Shown here piece after piece: positions 19,049 through 26,956 of a stretch of 64,000 bases of DNA (the first letter of the stretch is position 1; each line of letters begins with the position of its first letter). Origin of the DNA: Pseudomonas hygromyciniae (GTDB taxonomy: Bacteria; Pseudomonadota; Gammaproteobacteria; Pseudomonadales; Pseudomonadaceae). Location of the stretch: positions 2,354,501 to 2,418,500 of the forward strand of contig NZ_CP070506.1 in NCBI RefSeq assembly GCF_016925675.1. The letters run 5' to 3'. Under the pieces are notes generated by a model. The model was given only the letters and a program-made list of their open reading frames with translations. It made no database searches and was not told the origin of the DNA. Position numbers and translations under genes: made by a program.

Positions 19049-19290
19049 CCCTTGTGGCGAGCGGGCTTGTCGGAACGCCGCATCGCCCGCGTTGGGCTGC
19101 GTAGCAGCCCTAAACCCGGCTATCGTGGTTTATCTGAAGAAACGCGGCGGGCTTTTTGGGGGCTGCTTCGCAGCCCAACGCGGGCGATGCGGCGTTCCGA
19201 CAAGCCCGCTCGCCACAGGGGAAGTCGTAAGTGTCTGAAAGTTGTGTAGATACCAATGGCCATCGCGGGCAAGCCCGCTCCCACAGGGGA
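19049..19290. repeat. About 205-bp long palindrome plus adjoining REP unit
   Basis: Left arm starts CCCTTGTGGCGAGCGGGC and the right arm ends GGAAGTCGTAAG then CTGAAAGTTGTGTAGATACC at about 19253. Inner palindrome is GGGCTGCGTAGCAGCCC with its partner. A REP unit (CATCGCGGGCAAGCCCGCTC) follows directly to about 19290. The AraC-type gene on the minus strand reads into this repeat from 19290 to 19110. Confidence 0.88.
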
Positions 19291-20111
19291 TTGTGCGAGG
19301 CCAACCCTCGGGTCAATCCAGTCAGCGAAAAAAATTCCCCCGGCGTCGCATCGAACTGTTGTCGAAACGCGGCGATAAACGCCGAAACCGACTCATACCC
19401 ACACCCCAGCGCCACGTCCGTCACCCGTTCGCCGCGTTCCAGGTCGGGTAGGGCGCCAAGCAGCCTCAGCCGCTGGCGCCAGGCACGAAATGTCAGGCCG
19501 GTATCGCTCACAAACAACCGGCTCAGGGTTTTTTCACTGACCCCCAGCCGCTGGCTCCACTGCCCCAGTGTGGTGGCCTGTTCGGGGTGCAGGCTCAGGC
19601 TGCGATAGATCTGGCGCAACCGGCTGTCCAGCGGCAACGGCAACATCAGGTCCACCTGCGGCGCGGCGGCCAATTGATCGAGCAGCACTTGGGCCAGGCG
19701 CCCATCAGGGCCCTCTTCGGCATATTCCACCGGCAATTCGCTGAAACGGCGGATCAACTCGCGCAACAGGTCGCTCACCGCCAGCACCTGGCAGCGCTCC
19801 GCCGCCCAGGCGGTCACGCTGCAGTCGAGGTACAGACTGCGCATTTCGGTGTGTGGCGAACTGAACACCCGGTGTGGCATGCCTGCCGGGATCCACACCG
19901 CCCGTTGCGGCGGCGCCACGAAGCGCCCGGCACTGGTCTGGATCTCCAGCACCCCGGAAATCGCATACGACAACTGCACCCACGGATGGCTATGGCGGCG
20001 GGTCAGGGCGCGGTTGGGCAGGGATTCGGTGCGGCCATACACCGGGCGCGGCAGGCTGGAGAGCCCAGGAATACTGCGGCGAACGGCCTTGTCGTGTCCT
20101 TTTGGCGGCAT
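19110..20111 (-). CDS. AraC-family regulator with repeat-encoded C-terminal tail
   Basis: The N-terminal half is a cupin (TRRHSHPWVQLSYAISGVLE, VWIPAGMPHRVF) and the C-terminal half carries the AraC double helix-turn-helix (QRLGVSEKTLSRLFVSDTG ... VALGCGYESVSAFIAAFR). The DNA-binding domain ends near ATPGEFF, but the frame continues: the last 59 residues (from PLWERACPRW on) are a translation of the REP unit and long palindrome, so the original stop seems to have been lost or replaced when the repeats arrived. It is divergent from the BASS transporter gene (85 bp) and probably regulates it. Ribosome site before 20111 is weak. Confidence 0.88.
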   Translation of the reverse strand: MPPKGHDKAVRRSIPGLSSLPRPVYGRTESLPNRALTRRHSHPWVQLSYAISGVLEIQTSAGRFVAPPQRAVWIPAGMPHRVFSSPHTEMRSLYLDCSVTAWAAERCQVLAVSDLLRELIRRFSELPVEYAEEGPDGRLAQVLLDQLAAAPQVDLMLPLPLDSRLRQIYRSLSLHPEQATTLGQWSQRLGVSEKTLSRLFVSDTGLTFRAWRQRLRLLGALPDLERGERVTDVALGCGYESVSAFIAAFRQQFDATPGEFFSLTGLTRGLASHNPLWERACPRWPLVSTQLSDTYDFPCGERACRNAASPALGCEAAPKKPAAFLQINHDSRV

Positions 20112-20196
20112 TTACTGGCTCATTGGCGTTAGTCGGTAACAAGCCGTTACGTTAGAGTCGGCATGACGCCCTGGCAACCCCTGGAAAGAACAGCCC

Positions 20197-21195
20197 ATGA
20201 CCCGCCCCCGGTTTTTACCCGATAACTTCACCCTGACCTTGATTGCCACGGTGGTCCTTGCCTCTTTGCTGCCGGTCAGCGGCCAGGCCGCAGTGGCGTT
20301 TGGCTGGGTGACCAATCTGGCCATCGCGCTGCTGTTTTTCCTGCATGGCGCCAAGCTATCACGCCAGGCCATCGTTGCCGGCGCGGGGCACTGGCGTTTG
20401 CACCTGTTGGTGTTCAGCCTGACCTTCGTACTGTTTCCGCTGTTGGGCCTGGCGCTCAAGCCGTTGCTGTCGCCGATGATTGGCAAAGATTTGTACATGG
20501 GCATGCTTTATCTGTGCGCGCTGCCGGCCACGGTACAGTCGGCGATTGCCTTTACGTCGCTGGCGCGGGGCAATATCCCGGCGGCGATTTGCAGCGCGGC
20601 GGCGTCCAGCCTGTTCGGGATTTTCCTTACGCCGTTGCTGGTGACGCTGCTGCTCAATGTGCATGGCGACGGTGGCTCCACCGTGGATGCGATCCTCAAG
20701 ATCAGCGTACAACTGCTGCTGCCGTTTATCGCCGGGCAGATCGCCCGACGCTGGATCGGCGAGTGGGTGGGGCGTAACAAGAACTGGCTGAAGTTCGTCG
20801 ACCAGGGCTCGATCCTGCTGGTGGTCTTCGGCGCATTCAGTGAAGCGGTCAATGAAGGTATCTGGCATCAGATCCCGTTGTGGGAATTGGCCGGTCTGCT
20901 GGTGGCCTGTTGCGTCTTGCTGGCACTGGTGCTGGTGGCGTCCGCGCTGTTGGGCAAGGTCTTTGGGTTCAACCAGGAAGATCGCATCACCATCCTGTTC
21001 TGCGGCTCGAAAAAGAGCCTGGCCACGGGCGTGCCGATGGCCCAGGTGTTGTTTGCCGGCAGCACCATGGGCGTGTTGATCCTGCCTTTGATGCTGTTCC
21101 ACCAGATCCAGTTGATGGTCTGTGCGGTGCTGGCCCAGCGCTATGCCAATCGCCCGGAGTCCATTCCCGAGATCATGGCGCAAGTCGATCCCTGA
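20197..21195 (+). CDS. Bile acid:sodium symporter (BASS) family transporter
   Basis: This 332-aa polytopic membrane protein of the BASS/YfeH type has about nine to ten hydrophobic segments, with FFLHGAKLSRQAI early, LCALPATVQSAIAFTSLARGN in the centre and the FCGSKKSLATGVPMAQVLF motif near the C-terminus. Members import organic anions with sodium. Divergent from the AraC regulator; substrate not deducible. Confidence 0.92.
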   Translation: MTRPRFLPDNFTLTLIATVVLASLLPVSGQAAVAFGWVTNLAIALLFFLHGAKLSRQAIVAGAGHWRLHLLVFSLTFVLFPLLGLALKPLLSPMIGKDLYMGMLYLCALPATVQSAIAFTSLARGNIPAAICSAAASSLFGIFLTPLLVTLLLNVHGDGGSTVDAILKISVQLLLPFIAGQIARRWIGEWVGRNKNWLKFVDQGSILLVVFGAFSEAVNEGIWHQIPLWELAGLLVACCVLLALVLVASALLGKVFGFNQEDRITILFCGSKKSLATGVPMAQVLFAGSTMGVLILPLMLFHQIQLMVCAVLAQRYANRPESIPEIMAQVDP

Positions 21196-21282
21196 ACCAT
21201 CGTGTTACTATTTTTCCGCGCTGCTCAAGGGCTGGCATCGGGCCGTCAGGATCAGCGCGCAACAGAGTAAAACGACCTGTCG

Positions 21283-22464
21283 ATGAGTACTTCCACCGCA
21301 ACCCCCGCCGCCAACTGGCAACCGGTCATCGCCCTGGCGTTGGCCGCCTTTGTATTCAACACCACGGAATTCGTGCCGGTCGGCTTGCTCAGTGCCATCG
21401 GTGCGAGCTTCGACATGCCCATCGCCAAGGTCGGTCTGATGCTGACCATCTATGCCTGGGTGGTGTCATTGACGTCGCTGCCGGTGATGTTGCTGACCCG
21501 TAATATCGAGCGGCGCAAGTTGCTGATCGTGTTGTTCGGCATGTTTATCGCCAGCCATATCCTCTCCAGTGTGGCCAACAGTTTTGGCCTGCTGATGGTT
21601 AGCCGCATCGGCATTGCCTTGTCCCATGCGCTGTTCTGGTCGATCACCGCGTCCCTGGCAGTGCGTCTGGCGCCGCCGGGCAAGCAGGTGCAAGCGCTGG
21701 GGTTGCTGGCGACGGGCACCTCGTTGGCGATGGTTTTGGGGATTCCTCTGGGGCGCCTGCTGGGTGAAGCCATGGGCTGGCGCACCACGTTCCTTGTGAT
21801 CGCCGGGTTCGCTGCGGCCCTGGTGTTCTGGCTGGCGCGCACCTTGCCGTTGTTGCCGAGCCAGAACTCCGGTTCGCTGCGCAGCCTGCCGCTGTTGTTC
21901 AAACGCCCGGCGCTGGTGGCGCTGTATGTGTTGACGGCGATGGTGGTCACTGCGCAATTCACCGCCTACAGCTATATCGAACCCTTTGTGGAGCGCGTCG
22001 CGGGCCTGGGCGGCAATGCGGTGACGTTGGTGCTGCTGGTGTTTGGCGGGGCGGGGATCATCGGTTCATTGCTGTTCAGCCTGCTGCACCGTTTCAATCC
22101 CTATCGTTTTCTGCTGGTGGCGGTATCGGTGCTGGCGCTGTGCCTGGGGTTGCTGCTGCCATTGAGTGGCGAGCTGTCGTACCTGGTGGTGTTGAGCGTG
22201 TTCTGGGGCATGGCGATCATGGCCTTCGGCTTGGCCTTGCAGTCCAAAGTGTTGGTGCTGGCGCCGGATGCGACTGATGTGGCGATGGCCATGTTTTCCG
22301 GGATCTACAACATCGGTATCGGTGGCGGCGCGCTGCTGGGCAGTTGGGTTGGCGGGTACTTTGGCTTTGCCTGGATTGGTGCGGCGGGGGGCTTGCTGGC
22401 GGTGGCGGCGCTGGGGTTGTACTGCCTGTCGATTTATCGGTTTGGGCAGGGTGGGGTGAACTGA
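21283..22464 (+). CDS. sotB: MFS sugar efflux transporter, SotB-like
   Basis: The 393-aa MFS exporter shows the [17 protein letters not shown] segment typical of the SotB/YdeA and arabinose-efflux group, [11 protein letters not shown] in the first cytoplasmic loop and 12 membrane spans. E. coli SotB exports arabinose and IPTG-like sugars. It follows the BASS gene by 87 bp, so it could be cotranscribed or have its own promoter. Confidence 0.88.
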   Translation: MSTSTATPAANWQPVIALALAAFVFNTTEFVPVGLLSAIGASFDMPIAKVGLMLTIYAWVVSLTSLPVMLLTRNIERRKLLIVLFGMFIASHILSSVANSFGLLMVSRIGIALSHALFWSITASLAVRLAPPGKQVQALGLLATGTSLAMVLGIPLGRLLGEAMGWRTTFLVIAGFAAALVFWLARTLPLLPSQNSGSLRSLPLLFKRPALVALYVLTAMVVTAQFTAYSYIEPFVERVAGLGGNAVTLVLLVFGGAGIIGSLLFSLLHRFNPYRFLLVAVSVLALCLGLLLPLSGELSYLVVLSVFWGMAIMAFGLALQSKVLVLAPDATDVAMAMFSGIYNIGIGGGALLGSWVGGYFGFAWIGAAGGLLAVAALGLYCLSIYRFGQGGVN

Positions 22465-22490
22465 CCTGACGTTACCAGCAGCAAGCCTAC

Positions 22491-22636
22491 TGTGGCTTGC
22501 TGTGGCAACCGGGCTTGCCCCGCGCTGGGCTGCGTAGCAGCCCCCCATTAGAGCACCGCGTTCTATCAGTCGGATTAAATCAATAGGCTTCAGGGCTGCT
22601 ACGCAGCCCAGCGCGGGGCAAGCCCGCTCGCCACAT
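22491..22636. repeat. About 145-bp long palindrome
   Basis: Arms CGGGCTTGCCCCGCGCTGGG and CCCAGCGCGGGGCAAGCCCG enclose GGGCTGCGTAGCAGCCCC with its inverted partner. Same family as the elements at 14803, 19049, 46781 and 55937, but lacking the TATCTACACAAC ends. It lies between convergent sotB and the receptor gene; no gene is present there. Confidence 0.88.
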
Positions 22637-22670
22637 CAAGCCCGGTTGCCTCAGCGGGCCTGCGTCAGCC

Positions 22671-25115
22671 TCAGAACTGCGGCGTGTATTTGACACTGAA
22701 CATCACATTACGCGGGTCGCCGTAGAAGTTGTTGCCATTTAACTGGTTGTACCCGGAGGCGTAGTAGGTCTTGTCGAACAGGTTGTTGGCATTGACCGCC
22801 AAGCCCACCTCCGGCGTCATCTGATACGCCAGTCGCGCATTCCACACCGTGTAGCCTGCCACGTCATAGGTGTACTCGTAGCCCAGGGTATGGCTCTGGG
22901 TGGTGAAGCCCAACCCGGCGCTGACCTTGCTCCAGTCGCCGCTGAACTGGTAGTCGCTCCATACCCGCAACATATGCTTGGGCGTCCACTGGCTGAAGCC
23001 CCGGCCTTTGTTCGCTGGATCCTCAAGGTACTTGGTGGTGTTGTAGGTGTAGCCGGCAAACAGTTGCAGGCCGCTCAGCACTTCGCCGCTGATTTCCGCT
23101 TCCAGGCCTTGGCTGCGCACTTTACCGGAAGCCGTTGCGCAGTAAGTGCCGCCGCAGATTTCGCCCAGGGAGTAGTCGGTGATCGCACGGTTTTCCTGGT
23201 CGTAGCGGAACAACGCCAGGGAGGTGTTGACCCGGCCATCCATCAATTCGCCCTTAAGGCCGACTTCGTAGTTGCTGCCAATCACCGGCTTGACCACCGC
23301 ACCGCCGAGGTCGCGCTGGGTCTGTGGCTCGAACACATCGGTGTAGCTGGCGTAAACCGCCCATTCGCGGCTCAGGTCGTAGACGATCCCGGCGTAGGGC
23401 GTGACTTCGCCGGTTTCGTTGGTGGTGCTGGGTTTGTTGACGCTGGTGGCGTGGGTCACCGCCATGACGGACGAGGAGGTGTAGCTGTAGTCATACCAAC
23501 TGGCACGGGCACCGAGCACCAGGGTCAATGGCTCGATCGGCTTGACGCGCCAACTGCCATACAGGCCTTTTTGGCGAATGTCGTACTTGCTCGGTGTTGC
23601 GCGCCCGCCAGGGGTATTCATCAGGCTTTCATAGGTGACTTCGGGGCGGTGGTTGTTGATGTCGAAGATATTGTCGGCGCTGTCATTGAACGTCCGCGCA
23701 ATGACGTCGTTGGTGGTGTACTTGGAATAGTTACCGCCCAGGGTGATTTCCTGCGCCATCGACAGCGCCTCGAAACGCCCGGTGAGGTGGGTGTCGAGGC
23801 CGATTTTGGTGCCGTCGAAATCGGTGTACCAGTCGGCATATGACACGCCACTGCCGTCGGCTTCGATGCCTTCATTGTTGGTCTGTACGCGCTGGTGGGT
23901 GGAGGTGTTTTCTTCATGCATGCGTACCGCGCCGACCTTGAGCTTCCAGTCGTCGTTGAAGCGGTGCTCCACGTCGGCATACAGGGTGGTGACGTCGATC
24001 TGTGAGTGGTTCCAGCGTGAGCCGGTGAAGGTCGAGCGCGACAGGTCGATCGACTTGCCGGTGGCATAGCGTGGCAGGCCACGCAGCATGGGACGCGACT
24101 CGGCATTGGTGCGGCTGACGGCCAGCCCCAGGGTGGTGTCTTCTTGCAGGTCGAAGTCCAGGGCGCCGTACAACGAGTGGGTCTTGCTCCATTCGTAGTC
24201 GATGAATGAATCGCTCTGGTCTTCGTCCGCCACCATGCGTCCACGAACCGTGCCGCTCTGGTTCAACGGGCCGCCGGCGTCCAGTTGCAGACCGTAGTGG
24301 TCCCAACTGCCAGCCTTGGCGGTAAGGGCGACGGTGGGCGCCGTCTGCCCGCGCTTGCGCACCAGGTTGATCGCACCACCGGGACTGCCGGTGCCCTGCA
24401 GCAGACCGGAGGCGCCACGCAGCACTTCCAGGCGGTCGAAGAAGATCAGGTCTTGGGTGGCCCAGTTGCCCAGGGCATAGGTGTTACGCGGGATCGGCAC
24501 GCCGTCGTACTGCCAGTCGTCGATCTGGAAGCCGCGGGAGGTGATGATCATGCCTTTGCCCACGCCTTGCACACCCACCAGGCCAGTGGTCTGGTTGACG
24601 GCGTCCTTGAGGTCGACCAGGCCCTGGTCATCCATTTGTTTGCGGGTCATCACCGTGATCGACTGAGGGATTTCCTTGAGGGTGTGGGTGCCCTTGCCGA
24701 TGGTCACCGCACGGGCGGCGTAGGAGCCGCTGCCTTCGGTGGTGGTGGGGTCGATACTCTGCTCGACGATGGAGGTCACACCCAATTGCAGCGCGCTGCC
24801 GGTGTCGGTGGCCGGTTCGACGCTGAAGTTGCCTTGCCCGGTGATACGCAACTGCAAGCCGCTGCCTGCCAACGCACGGTCCATGGCCTGTTCGGCCGGC
24901 ATCTGGCCGATCACCGCCTGGGCCTGCTTGCCCTGCACCAACACCGGGTCCAGGGACACAATCCGCCCGCTCTGGCTGGCAATGGCGTTCAGTGTCTGGG
25001 CTAGCGGGCCGGCCGGCAAATTGAAAGACAGGCTTTGGGCCTGCACCAGGGCAGGGCTCGCCAGGGTTGCCAGCGCAACGGCGACAGAAAGGGCGTGGGG
25101 CCAAGGGTTGAGCAC
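22671..25115 (-). CDS. TonB-dependent siderophore receptor with STN signalling domain
   Basis: This 814-aa outer-membrane receptor of the FpvA/FecA type has a signal peptide (ATLASPALVQA), then an STN domain (SFNLPAGPLAQTLNAIASQSGRIVSLDP, ~25-100) that signals to FecR, a plug domain (KEIPQSITVMTRKQMDDQGL; GTGSPGGAINLVRKR) and a 22-strand barrel ending in Phe (MFSVKYTPQF). A GTG start at 25115 with CAGGAG 6 nt upstream is chosen; longer frames have no ribosome site. It imports a ferric siderophore, probably a heterologous hydroxamate, but the ligand is not deducible. It forms a FecI-FecR-receptor cell-surface signalling unit. Confidence 0.94.
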   Translation of the reverse strand: MLNPWPHALSVAVALATLASPALVQAQSLSFNLPAGPLAQTLNAIASQSGRIVSLDPVLVQGKQAQAVIGQMPAEQAMDRALAGSGLQLRITGQGNFSVEPATDTGSALQLGVTSIVEQSIDPTTTEGSGSYAARAVTIGKGTHTLKEIPQSITVMTRKQMDDQGLVDLKDAVNQTTGLVGVQGVGKGMIITSRGFQIDDWQYDGVPIPRNTYALGNWATQDLIFFDRLEVLRGASGLLQGTGSPGGAINLVRKRGQTAPTVALTAKAGSWDHYGLQLDAGGPLNQSGTVRGRMVADEDQSDSFIDYEWSKTHSLYGALDFDLQEDTTLGLAVSRTNAESRPMLRGLPRYATGKSIDLSRSTFTGSRWNHSQIDVTTLYADVEHRFNDDWKLKVGAVRMHEENTSTHQRVQTNNEGIEADGSGVSYADWYTDFDGTKIGLDTHLTGRFEALSMAQEITLGGNYSKYTTNDVIARTFNDSADNIFDINNHRPEVTYESLMNTPGGRATPSKYDIRQKGLYGSWRVKPIEPLTLVLGARASWYDYSYTSSSVMAVTHATSVNKPSTTNETGEVTPYAGIVYDLSREWAVYASYTDVFEPQTQRDLGGAVVKPVIGSNYEVGLKGELMDGRVNTSLALFRYDQENRAITDYSLGEICGGTYCATASGKVRSQGLEAEISGEVLSGLQLFAGYTYNTTKYLEDPANKGRGFSQWTPKHMLRVWSDYQFSGDWSKVSAGLGFTTQSHTLGYEYTYDVAGYTVWNARLAYQMTPEVGLAVNANNLFDKTYYASGYNQLNGNNFYGDPRNVMFSVKYTPQF

Positions 25116-25217
25116 AGCATTCTCCTGAAGGTGTGGACGTGTCAGGAGATAGGTGGGCCGAGAAATGAAAACCGGACACAAATAAGAGTGGTTTGCATAA
25201 AAAAGTTTGGGGCCGGG

Positions 25218-26178
25218 TTACTTGGCGCGAATCAGGGTCAGCCAGGTGCTGTAATGCTCGACTCGGATTGGCAGGGTTTCGGCCAGGGCAGCGAAGGCGC
25301 GGTGCGGGTCGTTGAGGGGGGAATACACCCTGCACGCGCAAGTTGCGTACTTGCGGGTCGACGCGCACAAAACCACGGTTATACGGGCGCAGGGCGTTGA
25401 CCACCTGTTCCAGGGAATCGTCCAGCACGCTCAGATGTCCGGCGAGCCAGTCGGCGCGGTAGCTCTGGTTGCCGGGCAGCGGTTCGATGCGGTTGGCGTG
25501 GAGCAGCACCGATTGGCCTTGCAGCACGGTGTGCTGGATGCCGTTGTGCAGGGTCGCCTGGACCGAATGCTCGAGCACCACCACCCGCGTGGCGTCTGGC
25601 TCCTGGGATACGAGCAAGCGTGTGCCCAACGCTTGGACACTGCCCTGGGCGCTACGCACGCGCAATGGTCGCTGGGGGTCGGTCGCCACCTGAATCACCA
25701 GTTCGCCGTGACGCAGGATGATCAAGCGTTGATGCTGGTCGAATTGCAGGTCGACGGTACTGCCTGCGTTCAGGGTCAGGCGGCTGCCGTCCAGCAGGGT
25801 GAAGGTTTGGCGCTGGCCGCGCGCGGTGTGCAGATCGGCCAGCAGGTCGTCACCCAGCGGGCTGCGCGCCGCCAGCCACAGACCGCCGCCGAGCAGGCCC
25901 AGGCCACTGATGGCGCGCAGTACTTCGCGGCGTGAACCCTGGGGCTGCAACAGCACCTGCCGCGCTTCGCCGGGCAGGCGTTTGTCGAGGCTGCGCAAGG
26001 TGTTCCACGACCCGCCCAGGTGCTGCTGCAAGCGGGTCCAGGCCTGGGCGTGCGCCGGGTCCGTGGCCAGCCAGGCATTGAATCGCTCCTGCAACAACGC
26101 ATCCGGGTTGCCGGCGCGCAGGCGCACCATCCAGTCGATGGCTTGCTCGCTGACCGGGTCCAGGCGGGCCTTGCTCAT
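25218..26178 (-). pseudogene. fecR: fecR anti-sigma regulator, frameshifted in a C6 run
   Basis: This FecR-type inner-membrane sigma regulator has a cytoplasmic N-terminal domain (AIDWMVRLRAGNPDALLQERFNAW), one membrane segment (ISGLGLLGGGLWLA) and a periplasmic FecR domain (TLNAGSTVDLQFD). The reading frame is intact to VRNLRVQGVFP and then slips at a run of six G on the + strand (25316-25321). With five G the frame continues LNDPHRAFAALAETLPIRVE and reaches TAA at 25218-25220, giving a normal 319 aa. As written, translation runs on into the receptor gene. ATG 26178 overlaps the fecI stop. The lost 30 residues belong to the part that contacts the receptor STN domain, so signalling would be impaired if the shift is real. 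Confidence 0.88.
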
Positions 26179-26681
26179 GGCGCCATCTCGGCCAGGTAGC
26201 ACTGGCGCAGGGCTTGTTTCATGTAGCGGCTCACGGTGCGCTCGGACAATTGCAGCTTGCGCGCAATCGCCACGTAGCTCATGCCGTCGAGTTGGCTATA
26301 AAGGAACGTGGCCTTGACGATCAGCGGCAGGCCATCGAGGGCGCGGTCAATCGCCACCAGGGCCTGGATCAGTTGCAGTTGGTCTTCGGGGGAGGGCGCC
26401 AGCGCCTCGGGGGTTGCGGCGAGTCGCTCCAGATAGGCGGTTTCCAGACGACTGCGGCGGTAACGATCAAAGATCAACCGGCGCGCAATGGTCGAGAGAT
26501 AGGCCCGGGGTTGCTCAATGCTGTCGGGGTCGACACGCGCGGCGAGCATTTGGCAGAACGTATCGGCGGCGGTGTCCTCGGCGTCGGCGTGGTTACGCAC
26601 GCGATGCTGGATATGTTGCAGCAGCCACCGGTGATGGTCATTGAAAAAGAAGCCCAGCTTGCGGAGTGGAGGTGGCTGCAC
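26175..26681 (-). CDS. fecI: FecI-type ECF sigma factor
   Basis: The 168-aa ECF iron-starvation sigma factor has region 2 (ADTFCQMLAARVDPDSIEQPRAYLSTIARRLIFDRYRR) and region 4 (LDGMSYVAIARKLQLSERTVSRYMKQALRQC). GTG start at 26681. It would direct transcription of the downstream receptor gene when ferric siderophore is bound. A Fur-box-like sequence lies just upstream (26708-26727), so the unit is probably repressed by iron. Confidence 0.93.
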   Translation of the reverse strand: MQPPPLRKLGFFFNDHHRWLLQHIQHRVRNHADAEDTAADTFCQMLAARVDPDSIEQPRAYLSTIARRLIFDRYRRSRLETAYLERLAATPEALAPSPEDQLQLIQALVAIDRALDGLPLIVKATFLYSQLDGMSYVAIARKLQLSERTVSRYMKQALRQCYLAEMAP

Positions 26682-26707
26682 GGGTCGACTTTCTCAAGGG
26701 TGGTATT

Positions 26708-26727
26708 GTGAATCGTTCTCAATATTA
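26708..26727 (-). promoter_or_regulatory. Putative Fur box upstream of fecI
   Basis: GTGAATCGTTCTCAATATTA resembles the Pseudomonas Fur-box style (GAATNNTTCTCAATT-like core) and lies 27 bp before the fecI start, the usual place for iron-repressed sigma genes. Identified by eye. Confidence 0.6.
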
Positions 26728-26956
26728 CCTTTTGCGTGAGGGCGCTTGCAATAACCCGGGAGACCGACAGACGCGTGGCTGCCGAACACGCGAGTTGAAC
26801 CTGAGGCTTTATTCTTTGCGTGGGCCAGAGGACGTGCGGATAGTTTGATTTTTTTATAAAGAACTGTGAGTTTTGACAGTTACGGGGTTGACCTTGCTCA
26901 GGCAGTCTCTCGCTGGACGGAGGGCGTCAGTTACCGCTGGCCAAGGAGGTTTGACC

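Noticed and set aside
22491-22636. Rho-independent terminator of sotB
   Set aside because: The palindrome may stop transcription, but it is a member of the repeated element family and lacks a T run, so it is reported as a repeat.
24628-26202. A 524-aa FecR/receptor fusion protein
   Set aside because: It results from the one-base slip at 25316-25321; removing it gives a normal FecR that stops at 25218, and the receptor has its own GTG start with a good ribosome site.
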